Origin: Phoronis ovalis
Taxonomy: Eukaryota > Phoronida > Phoronidae
Assembly (NCBI GenBank): GCA_028565635.1
Contig: JAOXYB010030044.1
Location: 1-14,912 of the forward strand
DNA length: 14,912 nt
Direction of reading: 5' to 3'
Shown here: positions 10,501 through 14,912 of the stretch, piece after piece
Numbering within the stretch: the stretch's first letter is position 1
Layout: every line of letters begins with the position of its first letter
Position numbers and translations under genes: made by a program
The notes under the pieces: model-generated
The model's database searches: none
What the model saw: only the letters and a program-made list of their open reading frames with translations
Told to the model about the DNA's origin: nothing

Positions 10501-13500
10501 AGCAGATATCTGCTAGAAATCATCTGCTGGCAGATGAAATTTTTGTTAATTTTTTTTAAAAATTTTTTAATTTATTTTTTAATTTTCTTTAATTATTTTT
10601 TTTTCAATTTTTTGAATACATTTTTTTCATTTTTTTTATTAATTTTTTAATAATTTTGTTTATTAATTTTTAAAATGTTGTTAATTTTTTTTGAAATAAA
10701 TGTTTGTTTTTTTTTAAATATTTTTTTTTCCATTTTTTAAATTTATTTTTAATGAATTTTTTTTAGTAAATATTTTATTTTTTTATTAATTTTTAAAATT
10801 GTTTATTTCGGGTCATCCTGTATACACTTTGTTTTTAAATGCTGCAGAACTTTATTCAATATTGTAACAATGGAAAATCGTTTCTTGTTGTCAGGTGATG
10901 TATATGTACTACTTTCTCGGCCATCGCCTGGTGGCACGTAAAAACATGGGTTCTGACCGAAAGCAAGTGCGCGCGGACAATACGTTCTTGTTGGCTCTAG
11001 ATGGAGATGTAGATTTCCAACCGACTGCCGTACAACTTTTGGTAGACATGATGAAAAAGAATGAAAAAGTTGCCGCTGCCTGTGGTAGAATTCATCCTAT
11101 TGGTTCAGGTAAAAAATATTATCATACCATTGGGTTGACAAAACGAATACTAATATCATGACGACAAGAATGGAAAAAAACACTAATACTGAACAGTCAT
11201 ACAATGCTATATAATAGTTTCTATTTCTAAAAAGACCAATAACTATCACCGCTTCATTATACCATTATACATCGATTTATGTAGGGATTTGTACGCAATT
11301 TGGTGAATGTTCAGTAATAGATGAGAATAACCAACATAAAAGTTCTCTTCGCTTTCATGGTGTCAAAAGTGTAGCTTGTACAAAACAAGACGGTCTAACT
11401 TGCAAATTCATTTTCTTTCTGTCGAATTGCTATAGTAAATTAGCTTTTAACAATATTACGTACCTCACTTGACGCTAGGTCCTATGGTGTGGTACCAAAG
11501 ATTTGAATACGCCATTGGTCATTGGTTCCAGAAAGCAACAGAGCACGTGATCGGATGTGTGTTATGTAGCCCGGGATGTTTTAGCTTGTTTCGTGGCTCA
11601 GCACTTATGGATACCAATGTTATGAAGAGGTACACGACAGAACCCACTGAAGCTATGCATTACGTGCAGTACGATCAAGGTAAGTTAATTAAATTTAGTT
11701 ATTTAATAATTCCGTCGTAAAATAAATTACTCGGAGTTAAAGAAGTTATATAATATTGTTTTTAAAAATAATTAAAGATTGCGGAATTATTTTGTTTACA
11801 GCACATTATTTTGTCATTCATACAAAGGAAGCATTTATTTCTGCTTGTTTATCATTTGGCACACTATGTAGTGTCGATACTTTTTTTAGAAACACGTCTT
11901 CTTTCTCTTGTTTCCCGTATTTAATAGCTTTGTATAGAATCCAGATTAGAACTACCGTAACTCAAGGGTGTAATGCCTAAAGTTTTATGTCAAATATATA
12001 AATAGACAACGCGCCGACGTATTAGATATTTGTTTACATTTAGTTTAGCCATCAGTACTGAACCTTATTAGCTATCGCTACATTTAACTGTTACATGCTG
12101 TAAACATTAAGTTAATGTATGTATGTATACTTATGTATGTATGTACGTATGCATTTTTGCTTAGGTGAGGATCGTTGGCTATGCACATTGCTATTACAGC
12201 AAGGATACCGCGTCGAGTACAACGCAGCATCTGATGCTCTAACGTATGCTCCAGAAGGCTTTAATGAATTTTTTAATCAGAGACGCCGATGGATGCCTTC
12301 TACTATGGCGAATATTATGGATTTGCTAAAAGATTGGAAAAATACGATAAAGAACAACCAAAATATATCATTTTTGTATATAATGTATCAAGGTAAATCG
12401 TTTTTAATTTCTAGTAATTATAACCAACCAAATAAAACTTTTATAAATAAAATTTTAGACGAGATCATTTTTGTATGATAATGCTACCTTGGATTAATCT
12501 GAGATGAGAATTATGATGGAAATATATCATTTTTGTAAGTTCGTTCAAATTGATTGCAAATGTTCTAATTGTTACTACAGTTTTGCTCTTTTACTTCAGC
12601 ACTTTTGATGTTTTTTTCTCTACTGGGTCCCGGGACAATCTTCATGATGATCGTCGGTGCTGTGCAGACAGCCATGCAGCTTGAATTTGTTACTGCCTTT
12701 GCTCTCAATGTCGTGCCAGTGGTCTTGTTTGTTATTTTATGTTTTATCGCAAAGTCTGATTGGCAGGTGAGTCATAACGTGTTTCTGTGAAGACTTGCAA
12801 TAGAACATTCATCATTTATATAGTGTCCTTTTTTAGTTATGCTAATTGTAATAATATGAATCATGTGAGACCTCAGGGAGAGCTATATGTTGCTTGCATT
12901 ATCTTTCAAAATAAGTCAGCATAAATTCATGAGTTATTGACATTGTGTATATACAAGCTCTCGTGCCACTGTTGGGGTTGCTAAGAGTAAATGGATTAGC
13001 TGACAGTTGCCAAGAAACTGTTTTTATTTTTTGTAAAATATACAAATGATTAAATGGAGAAAAAAGTTTATTAGCAACTGTCTATTTGAAAAGAACGGGA
13101 CGTGTAGAAATGGTCTTGTACCGCGTAACATTTGTAGGGAAATTCCAAATTGGAGGCTTATGGCATACACGATGGTAGGTTTGCAGGGTTACTACACAAG
13201 CATGCAGGCTATGTAATGAGCTCCCGAGCAGGAGCGGACCACTCCGTATCCATCTTTTTACTGAAAGCAATGTAGTATATTTGTTATTTTTACCTAAATA
13301 TTCAATGACGGAAAATACATGTTTGTTTCCAGTTGAAGACTGCTTTCATTATGGCTGGCGTGTATTGTTTAGTGATGGGTGCCGTGTTGGTTGGTGTGCT
13401 TGTACAAATAAGCCAAGATGGCATCTGCTCACCTAGTGCTTTATTTCTTCTGATTGTGGCCGGATCATTCATTACTGCTGCATTCCTACATCCACAAGAG

Positions 13501-14877
13501 TTCTGGGATCTTCCATGTGGACTTGTATACTTTTTGACCATCCCTTGTATGTATCTACTGTTAGTTATTTATTCCTTGTGCAACCTGCATGTGGTGTCCT
13601 GGGGAACGCGCGAGGTCAAGCAGGCAAAGACACCCGAACAACTTAACCAAGAGAAACAGGAGCAAACACAGAAAAAAACATCTGGAGCAGCTAAACTTCT
13701 CAGCCTGTTTATTAAGCAGGGTGGTGGGAAAGCGGTGGAAGGATGGAATTTATCATTCGGGAATTTGTTTAGGTGAATAGATTATATTAAGCTAGATTTA
13801 CATAAAAACAAATCGCAACTCGACACCATGTCATTTTGCACTGACTTAATTATTATATAAATCATAGTAACATGGTACAATTAAATGCTGTATATGTTTC
13901 GAAACAGTAGTCTGTTTCTTTAAACAATGTTACATTTATCTTGAATAAGCGCTGCCACTAAAAACTATTACTACTTAAAAAAGATAAAAAAGCAGGCAAG
14001 TTAAATTCGAAAACAAAAAAGTTTTATCTGGTTTATATATTATTTAAGTTATATTAATAATCACACAAAAAAGTAGAAATCAGCTGACATTTGTCTTCGT
14101 TGGAAAACTTTAAAATATACAAAAGTATTTTTGAAATTAAAGTTTAAAAAGGCTGAGAAAGGCGTGTATTCTATATAATCAGCAAAAATTCCTCACGGCT
14201 ATGTCTATTTTGTATTTTGAATCAAATTCTTTAGCATTTCATTGTAAACTCCTGGATTGTTCAAGATGGCGGAACAATCATAGTAACATTATGTGCCAAA
14301 TATGACTCTTCAAGTAAAATATCCATGTACAAATCAATGATTACTTTTATGATAAATAACTCAACCTCAGATATTTTGCTTACATGTTGGTGAATATCTA
14401 ACGCAAACATGCTTTGATTAAGGCAAGTGCGGTTTGAGATATTAATCTCTGGCACCAAGTAGCTTATAATACAATTTAATCTTGGTATTTCCTCGAAGAG
14501 TAGTTTTGTCTTATTTTTGATATAACGTTTGGAAACTTGAAGTGTATTTATATAGATCCAGATAGTGACTGCATGTTCTCAGTTCTATCATATCGTTTAC
14601 CTGTTTTTGATATAATTCCAGGATACTGATGCAAAAATAATGTGCTTTCAATCTATGACCTGCTAATTTTTCAGATGTATTTGCTGTCCAAAAGAGAAAC
14701 AATCACCAGAAGACCTTAAATTTGCTACCTTACTTGAAAAGTTTGACACTATGGAGAAGAATGTTAGACAAATAACGGGAAAAGAACCTACAGTGAAACG
14801 TCATAGCGCACTGACGAGAAAACAGCAAGATGTTGACAGCAGTAGCAGTAGTAGCAGCAGTGAAAGTGATACAGAAG
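4536..14877 (+). CDS. CHS: Chitin synthase gene, metazoan GT2 type, 16 exons in view, 3' end outside the window
   Basis: Chitin synthase (EC 2.4.1.16) polymerises GlcNAc from UDP-GlcNAc on the cytoplasmic face and passes the chain through the membrane. Joining 4536-4558, 5050-5115, 5707-6166, 6582-7346, 7877-8052, 8332-8431, 8578-8756, 8983-9062, 9889-9997, 10203-10356, 10895-11108, 11479-11679, 12165-12392, 12600-12766, 13333-13772 and 14675-14877 gives 3565 nt with one open frame and GT-AG introns throughout. Order of parts: acidic N-terminus (1-60), about nine to ten membrane helices (70-490), catalytic domain (about 500-905) with CATMWHE, DGDVD, EDR and QRRRW, five or six helices (908-1060), SWGTRE, then a charged tail. 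All catalytic residues are intact. There is no myosin head before the chosen start. The family usually has two more C-terminal helices, so the protein should continue beyond the window. Similarity to animal enzymes points to a mollusc or other spiralian. Confidence 0.95.
4559..5049 (+). other. Intron 1
   Basis: A 491-bp phase-2 intron with donor GTTAGT and acceptor CATTACAG. Short open frames occur on both strands at 4560-4835, but they have no known domain and no usable splice sites in phase. I see nothing else of note. Confidence 0.65.
5050..5115 (+). CDS. CHS: Chitin synthase exon 2: acidic N-terminal linker
   Basis: Encodes residues 8-29, reading [17 protein letters not shown] and on to NE, with a split Lys codon at the exon end. 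The donor is the consensus GTAAGT. The segment is hydrophilic, with a run of four Glu, and would lie in the cytoplasm ahead of the first membrane helix. Poorly conserved acidic N-termini of this kind are normal in animal chitin synthases. The exon is assigned by phase fit and splice consensus rather than by homology. Confidence 0.75.
5116..5706 (+). other. Intron 2
   Basis: A 591-bp phase-2 intron from GTAAGT to TTTGCAG. A minus-strand open frame over 5034-5366 (110 codons) shows no family I know. The stretch near 5270-5410 is less AT-rich than the rest, but no exon could be fitted there. Confidence 0.75.
5707..6166 (+). CDS. CHS: Chitin synthase exon 3: Asp-rich start and first two membrane helices
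   Basis: Encodes residues 30-183. It opens with Tyr followed by six Asp (31-37), then the GEWDIFQE segment (44-51), which matches the WDxF motif seen before the first helix in animal chitin synthases. Hydrophobic helices lie at about 72-97 and 143-163. The loop between them has cysteines at 110, 124 and 138 and an N-x-T sequon (NGT, 117-119), consistent with an extracellular loop. A basic stretch (KKTRK, 171-175) follows the second helix. The exon ends in phase 0 with the donor GTAAGC. Confidence 0.93.
6167..6581 (+). other. Intron 3, contains a candidate cassette exon
   Basis: A 415-bp phase-0 intron between the second and third membrane helices. It is mostly AT-rich. A 63-nt segment at 6458-6520 has its own acceptor and donor and is described separately. 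Direct joining of exons 3 and 4 gives the sequence expected for the family. Confidence 0.8.
6458..6520 (+). other. Candidate 63-nt in-frame cassette exon in intron 3
   Basis: The segment follows TTCCTACAG and ends before GTACGT, a good donor core. It is exactly 21 codons, open in the phase-0 frame set by exon 3, and would insert [21 protein letters not shown], with three cysteines, between helices 2 and 3. Both ends are phase 0, so inclusion or skipping keeps the frame. Against it: related enzymes align without such an insert, and a 63-nt open stretch can arise by chance. Confidence 0.3.
6582..7346 (+). CDS. CHS: Chitin synthase exon 4: main N-terminal membrane block
   Basis: The longest exon seen (765 nt), encoding residues 184-438. 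Hydrophobic helices lie at about 183-205, 213-228, 244-263, 324-347, 376-397 and 405-426, with a shorter one near 281-291. GWWENY (292-297) is a signature found in animal chitin synthases just after a helix. An NVS sequon is at 271-273. The frame continues open past the donor (GAG|GTTAGTG) to 7427, but the reading beyond 7346 loses similarity and exon 5 joins cleanly in phase 0, so the donor at 7347 is preferred. Confidence 0.93.
7347..7876 (+). other. Intron 4
   Basis: A 530-bp phase-0 intron, GTTAGT to TTCTTACAG. No repeat, RNA gene or further exon recognised. The first 81 bp remain open in frame with exon 4, so intron retention would add 27 unrelated residues and then stop. Confidence 0.8.
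7877..8052 (+). CDS. CHS: Chitin synthase exon 5: last helix before the catalytic domain
   Basis: Encodes residues 439-496. The SYLFWNC segment (442-448) corresponds to the P(D/S)YLFFE region of insect enzymes. A strong helix at about 465-487 is rich in Trp (473, 479, 482, 485) and is followed by [12 protein letters not shown], the conserved ERLAxTEKLF junction that leads into the cytoplasmic catalytic region. The donor is GTAAGT, with the last Lys codon split 2+1. Confidence 0.95.
8053..8331 (+). other. Intron 5
   Basis: A 279-bp phase-2 intron ending in CTGTTTTTCAG. AT-rich and without recognisable content. Confidence 0.85.
8332..8431 (+). CDS. CHS: Chitin synthase exon 6: LF...LNRRR segment
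   Basis: Encodes residues 497-530. It reads [20 protein letters not shown] followed by RRNDK. This matches the conserved LF...Y...LIDQSxxLNRRRxD block that opens the cytoplasmic domain of animal chitin synthases. Donor CAG|GTAAGA, phase 0. Confidence 0.95.
8578..8756 (+). CDS. CHS: Chitin synthase exon 7: CATMWHE nucleotide-binding motif
   Basis: Encodes residues 531-589. After a variable Ser/Gly-rich stretch comes [18 protein letters not shown]: the CATMWHE motif (570-576) is diagnostic for animal chitin synthases and forms part of the UDP-GlcNAc site at the start of the GT-A fold. ENEM...LKSVMR continues the conserved helix. The donor GTACAT is weaker than most in this gene. Reading into intron 7 would add a hydrophobic stretch and stop at 8829. 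The preceding intron 6 (8432-8577) is the shortest in the gene at 146 bp. Confidence 0.95.
8983..9062 (+). CDS. CHS: Chitin synthase exon 8
   Basis: An 80-nt exon encoding residues 590-616: [10 protein letters not shown], then an acidic [12 protein letters not shown] run. Animal chitin synthases have a variable charged linker here, between CATMWHE and the HIFFDDAF block. Acceptor TATTCCAG, donor GTTAGT; phases 2 and 1 fit both neighbours. Confidence 0.92.
9063..9888 (+). other. Intron 8
   Basis: An 826-bp phase-1 intron, the second longest in view. AT-rich with T-runs near 9378 and 9440. A short hairpin is possible at 9324-9345: GCGTTATT and AGTAACGC with a 6-nt loop and one G:T pair. A minus-strand frame at 8955-9194 crosses exon 8 and shows no known domain. 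No mobile element recognised. Confidence 0.8.
9889..9997 (+). CDS. CHS: Chitin synthase exon 9: HIFFDDAF block
   Basis: Encodes residues 617-652. HIFFDDAF (618-625) is one of the most conserved blocks of animal chitin synthases. It is followed by an acidic Glu-rich loop (GEEPREVN) and the helix [12 protein letters not shown]. Acceptor TTTTTCAG, donor GTATTT, phases 1 to 2. Confidence 0.95.
10203..10356 (+). CDS. CHS: Chitin synthase exon 10: TPYGG and HLKDK...HRKRWSQ block
   Basis: Encodes residues 653-704. It contains [13 protein letters not shown] (670-682) and [17 protein letters not shown] (688-704), both close to the insect and mollusc consensus. The basic HRKRWSQ leads directly into the VMYMYY helix of exon 11. 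Acceptor GATTTCAG, donor CAG|GTAAGC, phase 0 at its end. Confidence 0.96.
10405..10515. repeat. Tandem repeat with nested heptamer (AGCAGAT)
   Basis: AAGTTAGCAG begins at 10405, 10440 and 10482, giving spacings of 35 and 42 bp, which differ by one 7-bp subunit. Each unit is built of AGCAGAT/TAGCAGA heptamers, and the first two end with GAAAACGTG. The pattern suggests slippage expansion at two levels. Confidence 0.85.
10500..10537. repeat. Two adjacent palindromes at the end of the tandem repeat
   Basis: TAGCAGATATCTGCTA (10500-10515) is a perfect 16-bp palindrome. TCATCTGC (10520-10527) and GCAGATGA (10530-10537) form an 8-bp stem with a 2-nt spacer. Both use the AGCAGAT heptamer and its complement, so the repeat unit has been copied in both orientations. 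Confidence 0.85.
10538..10805. repeat. Low-complexity T-rich tract
   Basis: About 270 bp made almost wholly of T runs broken by AA or AAA, with very few G or C. It looks like an expanded degenerate poly(T)/ATTTTT repeat. It is too far from the acceptor (10894) to be the pyrimidine tract itself. Confidence 0.85.
10895..11108 (+). CDS. CHS: Chitin synthase exon 11: DGDVD metal/UDP-binding motif
   Basis: Encodes residues 705-775. [12 protein letters not shown] is followed by the invariant core [14 protein letters not shown] (734-747), in which the Asp residues of DGDVD (740, 742, 744) are the GT2 DxD-type site for the divalent metal and [16 protein letters not shown] (764-776, finished by exon 12) comes next. 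The match to other animal enzymes is near identity, so this is a functional catalytic exon. The donor is GTAAAA, phase 1. Confidence 0.97.
11109..11478 (+). other. Intron 11
   Basis: A 370-bp phase-1 intron ending in GACGCTAG, an acceptor with a poor pyrimidine tract. Nothing recognised inside. Confidence 0.85.
11479..11679 (+). CDS. CHS: Chitin synthase exon 12: acceptor-binding core
   Basis: Encodes residues 776-842: [20 protein letters not shown] (776-795), [20 protein letters not shown] (797-816) and the [16 protein letters not shown] run into GEDRW. These are hallmark blocks of animal chitin synthases around the acceptor and product site, with Cys 802, 805 and 809 conserved. Donor GTAAGT, phase 1. 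Confidence 0.97.
11680..12164 (+). other. Intron 12
   Basis: A 485-bp phase-1 intron. A 74-codon open frame at 11756-11980 is hydrophobic but matches nothing I know and lacks splice support. A TATG microsatellite lies at 12115-12152, ending 12 bp before the acceptor. Confidence 0.85.
12115..12152. repeat. Imperfect (TATG)n microsatellite next to an acceptor
   Basis: About nine copies of TATG/GTAT with a few substitutions, directly before GCATTTTTGCTTAG, the acceptor of exon 13. Length changes here would move the likely branch-point region. Confidence 0.85.
12165..12392 (+). CDS. CHS: Chitin synthase exon 13: EDR and QRRRW catalytic motifs
   Basis: Encodes residues 843-918. GEDRW (843-847) holds the presumed catalytic-base Asp 845. 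[20 protein letters not shown] follows, then [20 protein letters not shown], with the QRRRW motif (881-885) that binds the growing chain in processive GT2 synthases. [12 protein letters not shown] leads into the next helix (about 908 on). All motif residues are intact. Donor GTAAAT, phase 1. Retaining the intron would give unrelated residues and a stop at 12478. Confidence 0.97.
12600..12766 (+). CDS. CHS: Chitin synthase exon 14: post-catalytic membrane helices
   Basis: Encodes residues 919-974. With the end of exon 13 it forms helices at about 908-928, 930-944 and 949-969. GPGTIF (928-933) is a conserved turn in this cluster, which in the family lines the chitin-translocating channel behind QRRRW. 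KSDWQ links to exon 15. Acceptor TTACTTCAG, donor CAG|GTGAGT, phase 0. Confidence 0.95.
12767..13332 (+). other. Intron 14
   Basis: A 566-bp phase-0 intron. The part at about 13085-13270 is less AT-rich and open on the minus strand for 62 codons, but no domain is visible. I looked for a second copy of exon 15 or 14 (insects use mutually exclusive exons near this part of the gene) and found none. Confidence 0.8.
13333..13772 (+). CDS. CHS: Chitin synthase exon 15: helices, SWGTRE motif and charged linker
   Basis: Encodes residues 975-1120. Helices lie at about 977-1000, 1008-1027 and 1036-1059. SWGTRE (1063-1068), needed in processive synthases near the channel entrance, follows the last one. 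Then comes a Lys/Glu/Gln-rich segment (1069-1095) with coiled-coil-like spacing, a Gly-rich patch and the [10 protein letters not shown] block, which matches the conserved FSxGNxFRC segment of animal enzymes when joined to exon 16. Donor AG|GTGAAT, phase 2. Confidence 0.96.
13773..14674 (+). other. Intron 15
   Basis: The longest intron in view (902 bp), phase 2, ending in TAATTTTTCAG. A perfect 8-bp inverted repeat with a 9-nt loop lies at 14255-14279 (GATTGTTC and GAACAATC). Minus-strand frames at 14261-14458 and 14511-14702 show no known domain. No mobile element recognised. Confidence 0.8.
14675..14877 (+). CDS. CHS: Chitin synthase exon 16: Cys cluster, heptad-like helix and polyserine tail
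   Basis: Encodes residues 1121-1188. RCICCPKEK completes the conserved FRCxCC block, and [18 protein letters not shown] (1137-1154) is a predicted amphipathic helix. A basic stretch and then eight Ser in a row (1176-1183) followed by ESDTE are coded by an AGC/AGT run; this is a good casein-kinase-2 type context. The donor GTATAT at 14878 is only moderate. If it is not used, the frame stops at TAA 14883-14885. The family's last helices would lie in exons beyond the window. Confidence 0.88.
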
Positions 14878-14912
14878 GTATATAAATATTTATATATATA
14901 GGTATATGTGTA
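14878..14912 (+). other. Start of intron 16 (or alternative 3' end)
   Basis: The donor GTATAT opens a TA-rich stretch that runs to the window edge. In the unspliced reading it adds Gly-Ile and a TAA stop at 14883. Too short to tell which is real. Confidence 0.6.

Larger units (their letters stand above)
10357..10894 (+). other. Intron 10, repeat-rich
   Basis: A 538-bp phase-0 intron. After the donor come a short GT run, the heptamer-based tandem repeat (10405-10515), two palindromes (10500-10537) and a long T/A-only tract (10538-10805), all listed separately. The last 90 bp up to TTGTCAG look like ordinary unique sequence. Confidence 0.9.

Noticed and set aside
11756-11980. 74-codon hydrophobic frame in intron 12
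   Set aside because: No splice support and no similarity; exons 12 and 13 join directly through the invariant YDQGEDRW sequence.
13085-13270. Possible alternative copy of a membrane exon in intron 14
   Set aside because: I looked for a mutually exclusive exon as in insect chitin synthase genes, but the frames have stops and lack the helix pattern and flanking sites.

Overview
The window looks like AT-rich nuclear DNA from a metazoan, most likely a mollusc or another spiralian. It holds one large intron-split gene on the + strand and roughly 4.3 kb of upstream non-coding DNA. The gene is a GT2-family chitin synthase (UDP-GlcNAc to chitin, plasma membrane). I could join 16 exons between 4536 and 14877. 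Every junction is GT-AG, the reading phase is kept across all 15 introns, and together they encode about 1188 residues before the gene runs off the right edge. The family signatures are all present and in order: CATMWHE (570-576), HIFFDDAF (618-625), the DGDVD metal/UDP site (740-744), GEDRW with the catalytic-base EDR (844-846), QRRRW (881-885) and SWGTRE (1063-1068). This pattern is metazoan rather than fungal. The spiralian assignment is inference from overall similarity and genome texture, not proof.

Layout: 1-442 shows nothing recognisable. 443-767 is a decayed 3' end of a non-LTR retrotransposon reverse-transcriptase ORF. 768-4321 is AT-rich DNA with no convincing gene; it holds a small degenerate tandem repeat (1256-1395), a GC-richer patch (about 1840-1925) and a perfect cAMP-response-element palindrome (2997-3004). 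A TATA box at 4322 and a good Kozak ATG at 4536 mark a plausible gene start. Exons 1-2 give a short acidic cytoplasmic N-terminus. Exons 3-5 give the N-terminal membrane block. Exons 6-13 give the cytoplasmic catalytic domain. Exons 13-15 give the post-catalytic membrane cluster. Exons 15-16 give a charged, coiled-coil-like and serine-rich cytoplasmic tail. The last membrane helices usual in the family are expected beyond the window.

Points to check: no myosin motor domain (known in several mollusc chitin synthases) is encoded before the likely start, but the frame stays open upstream of the start ATG and a splice acceptor sits at 4449, so an upstream exon outside the window cannot be excluded. 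A 63-nt cassette-like exon, in frame and Cys-rich, lies in intron 3. Reading through the last donor would give an early stop and a protein without the terminal membrane helices. Intron 10 carries a heptamer-based tandem repeat, two DNA palindromes and a long T-rich tract.
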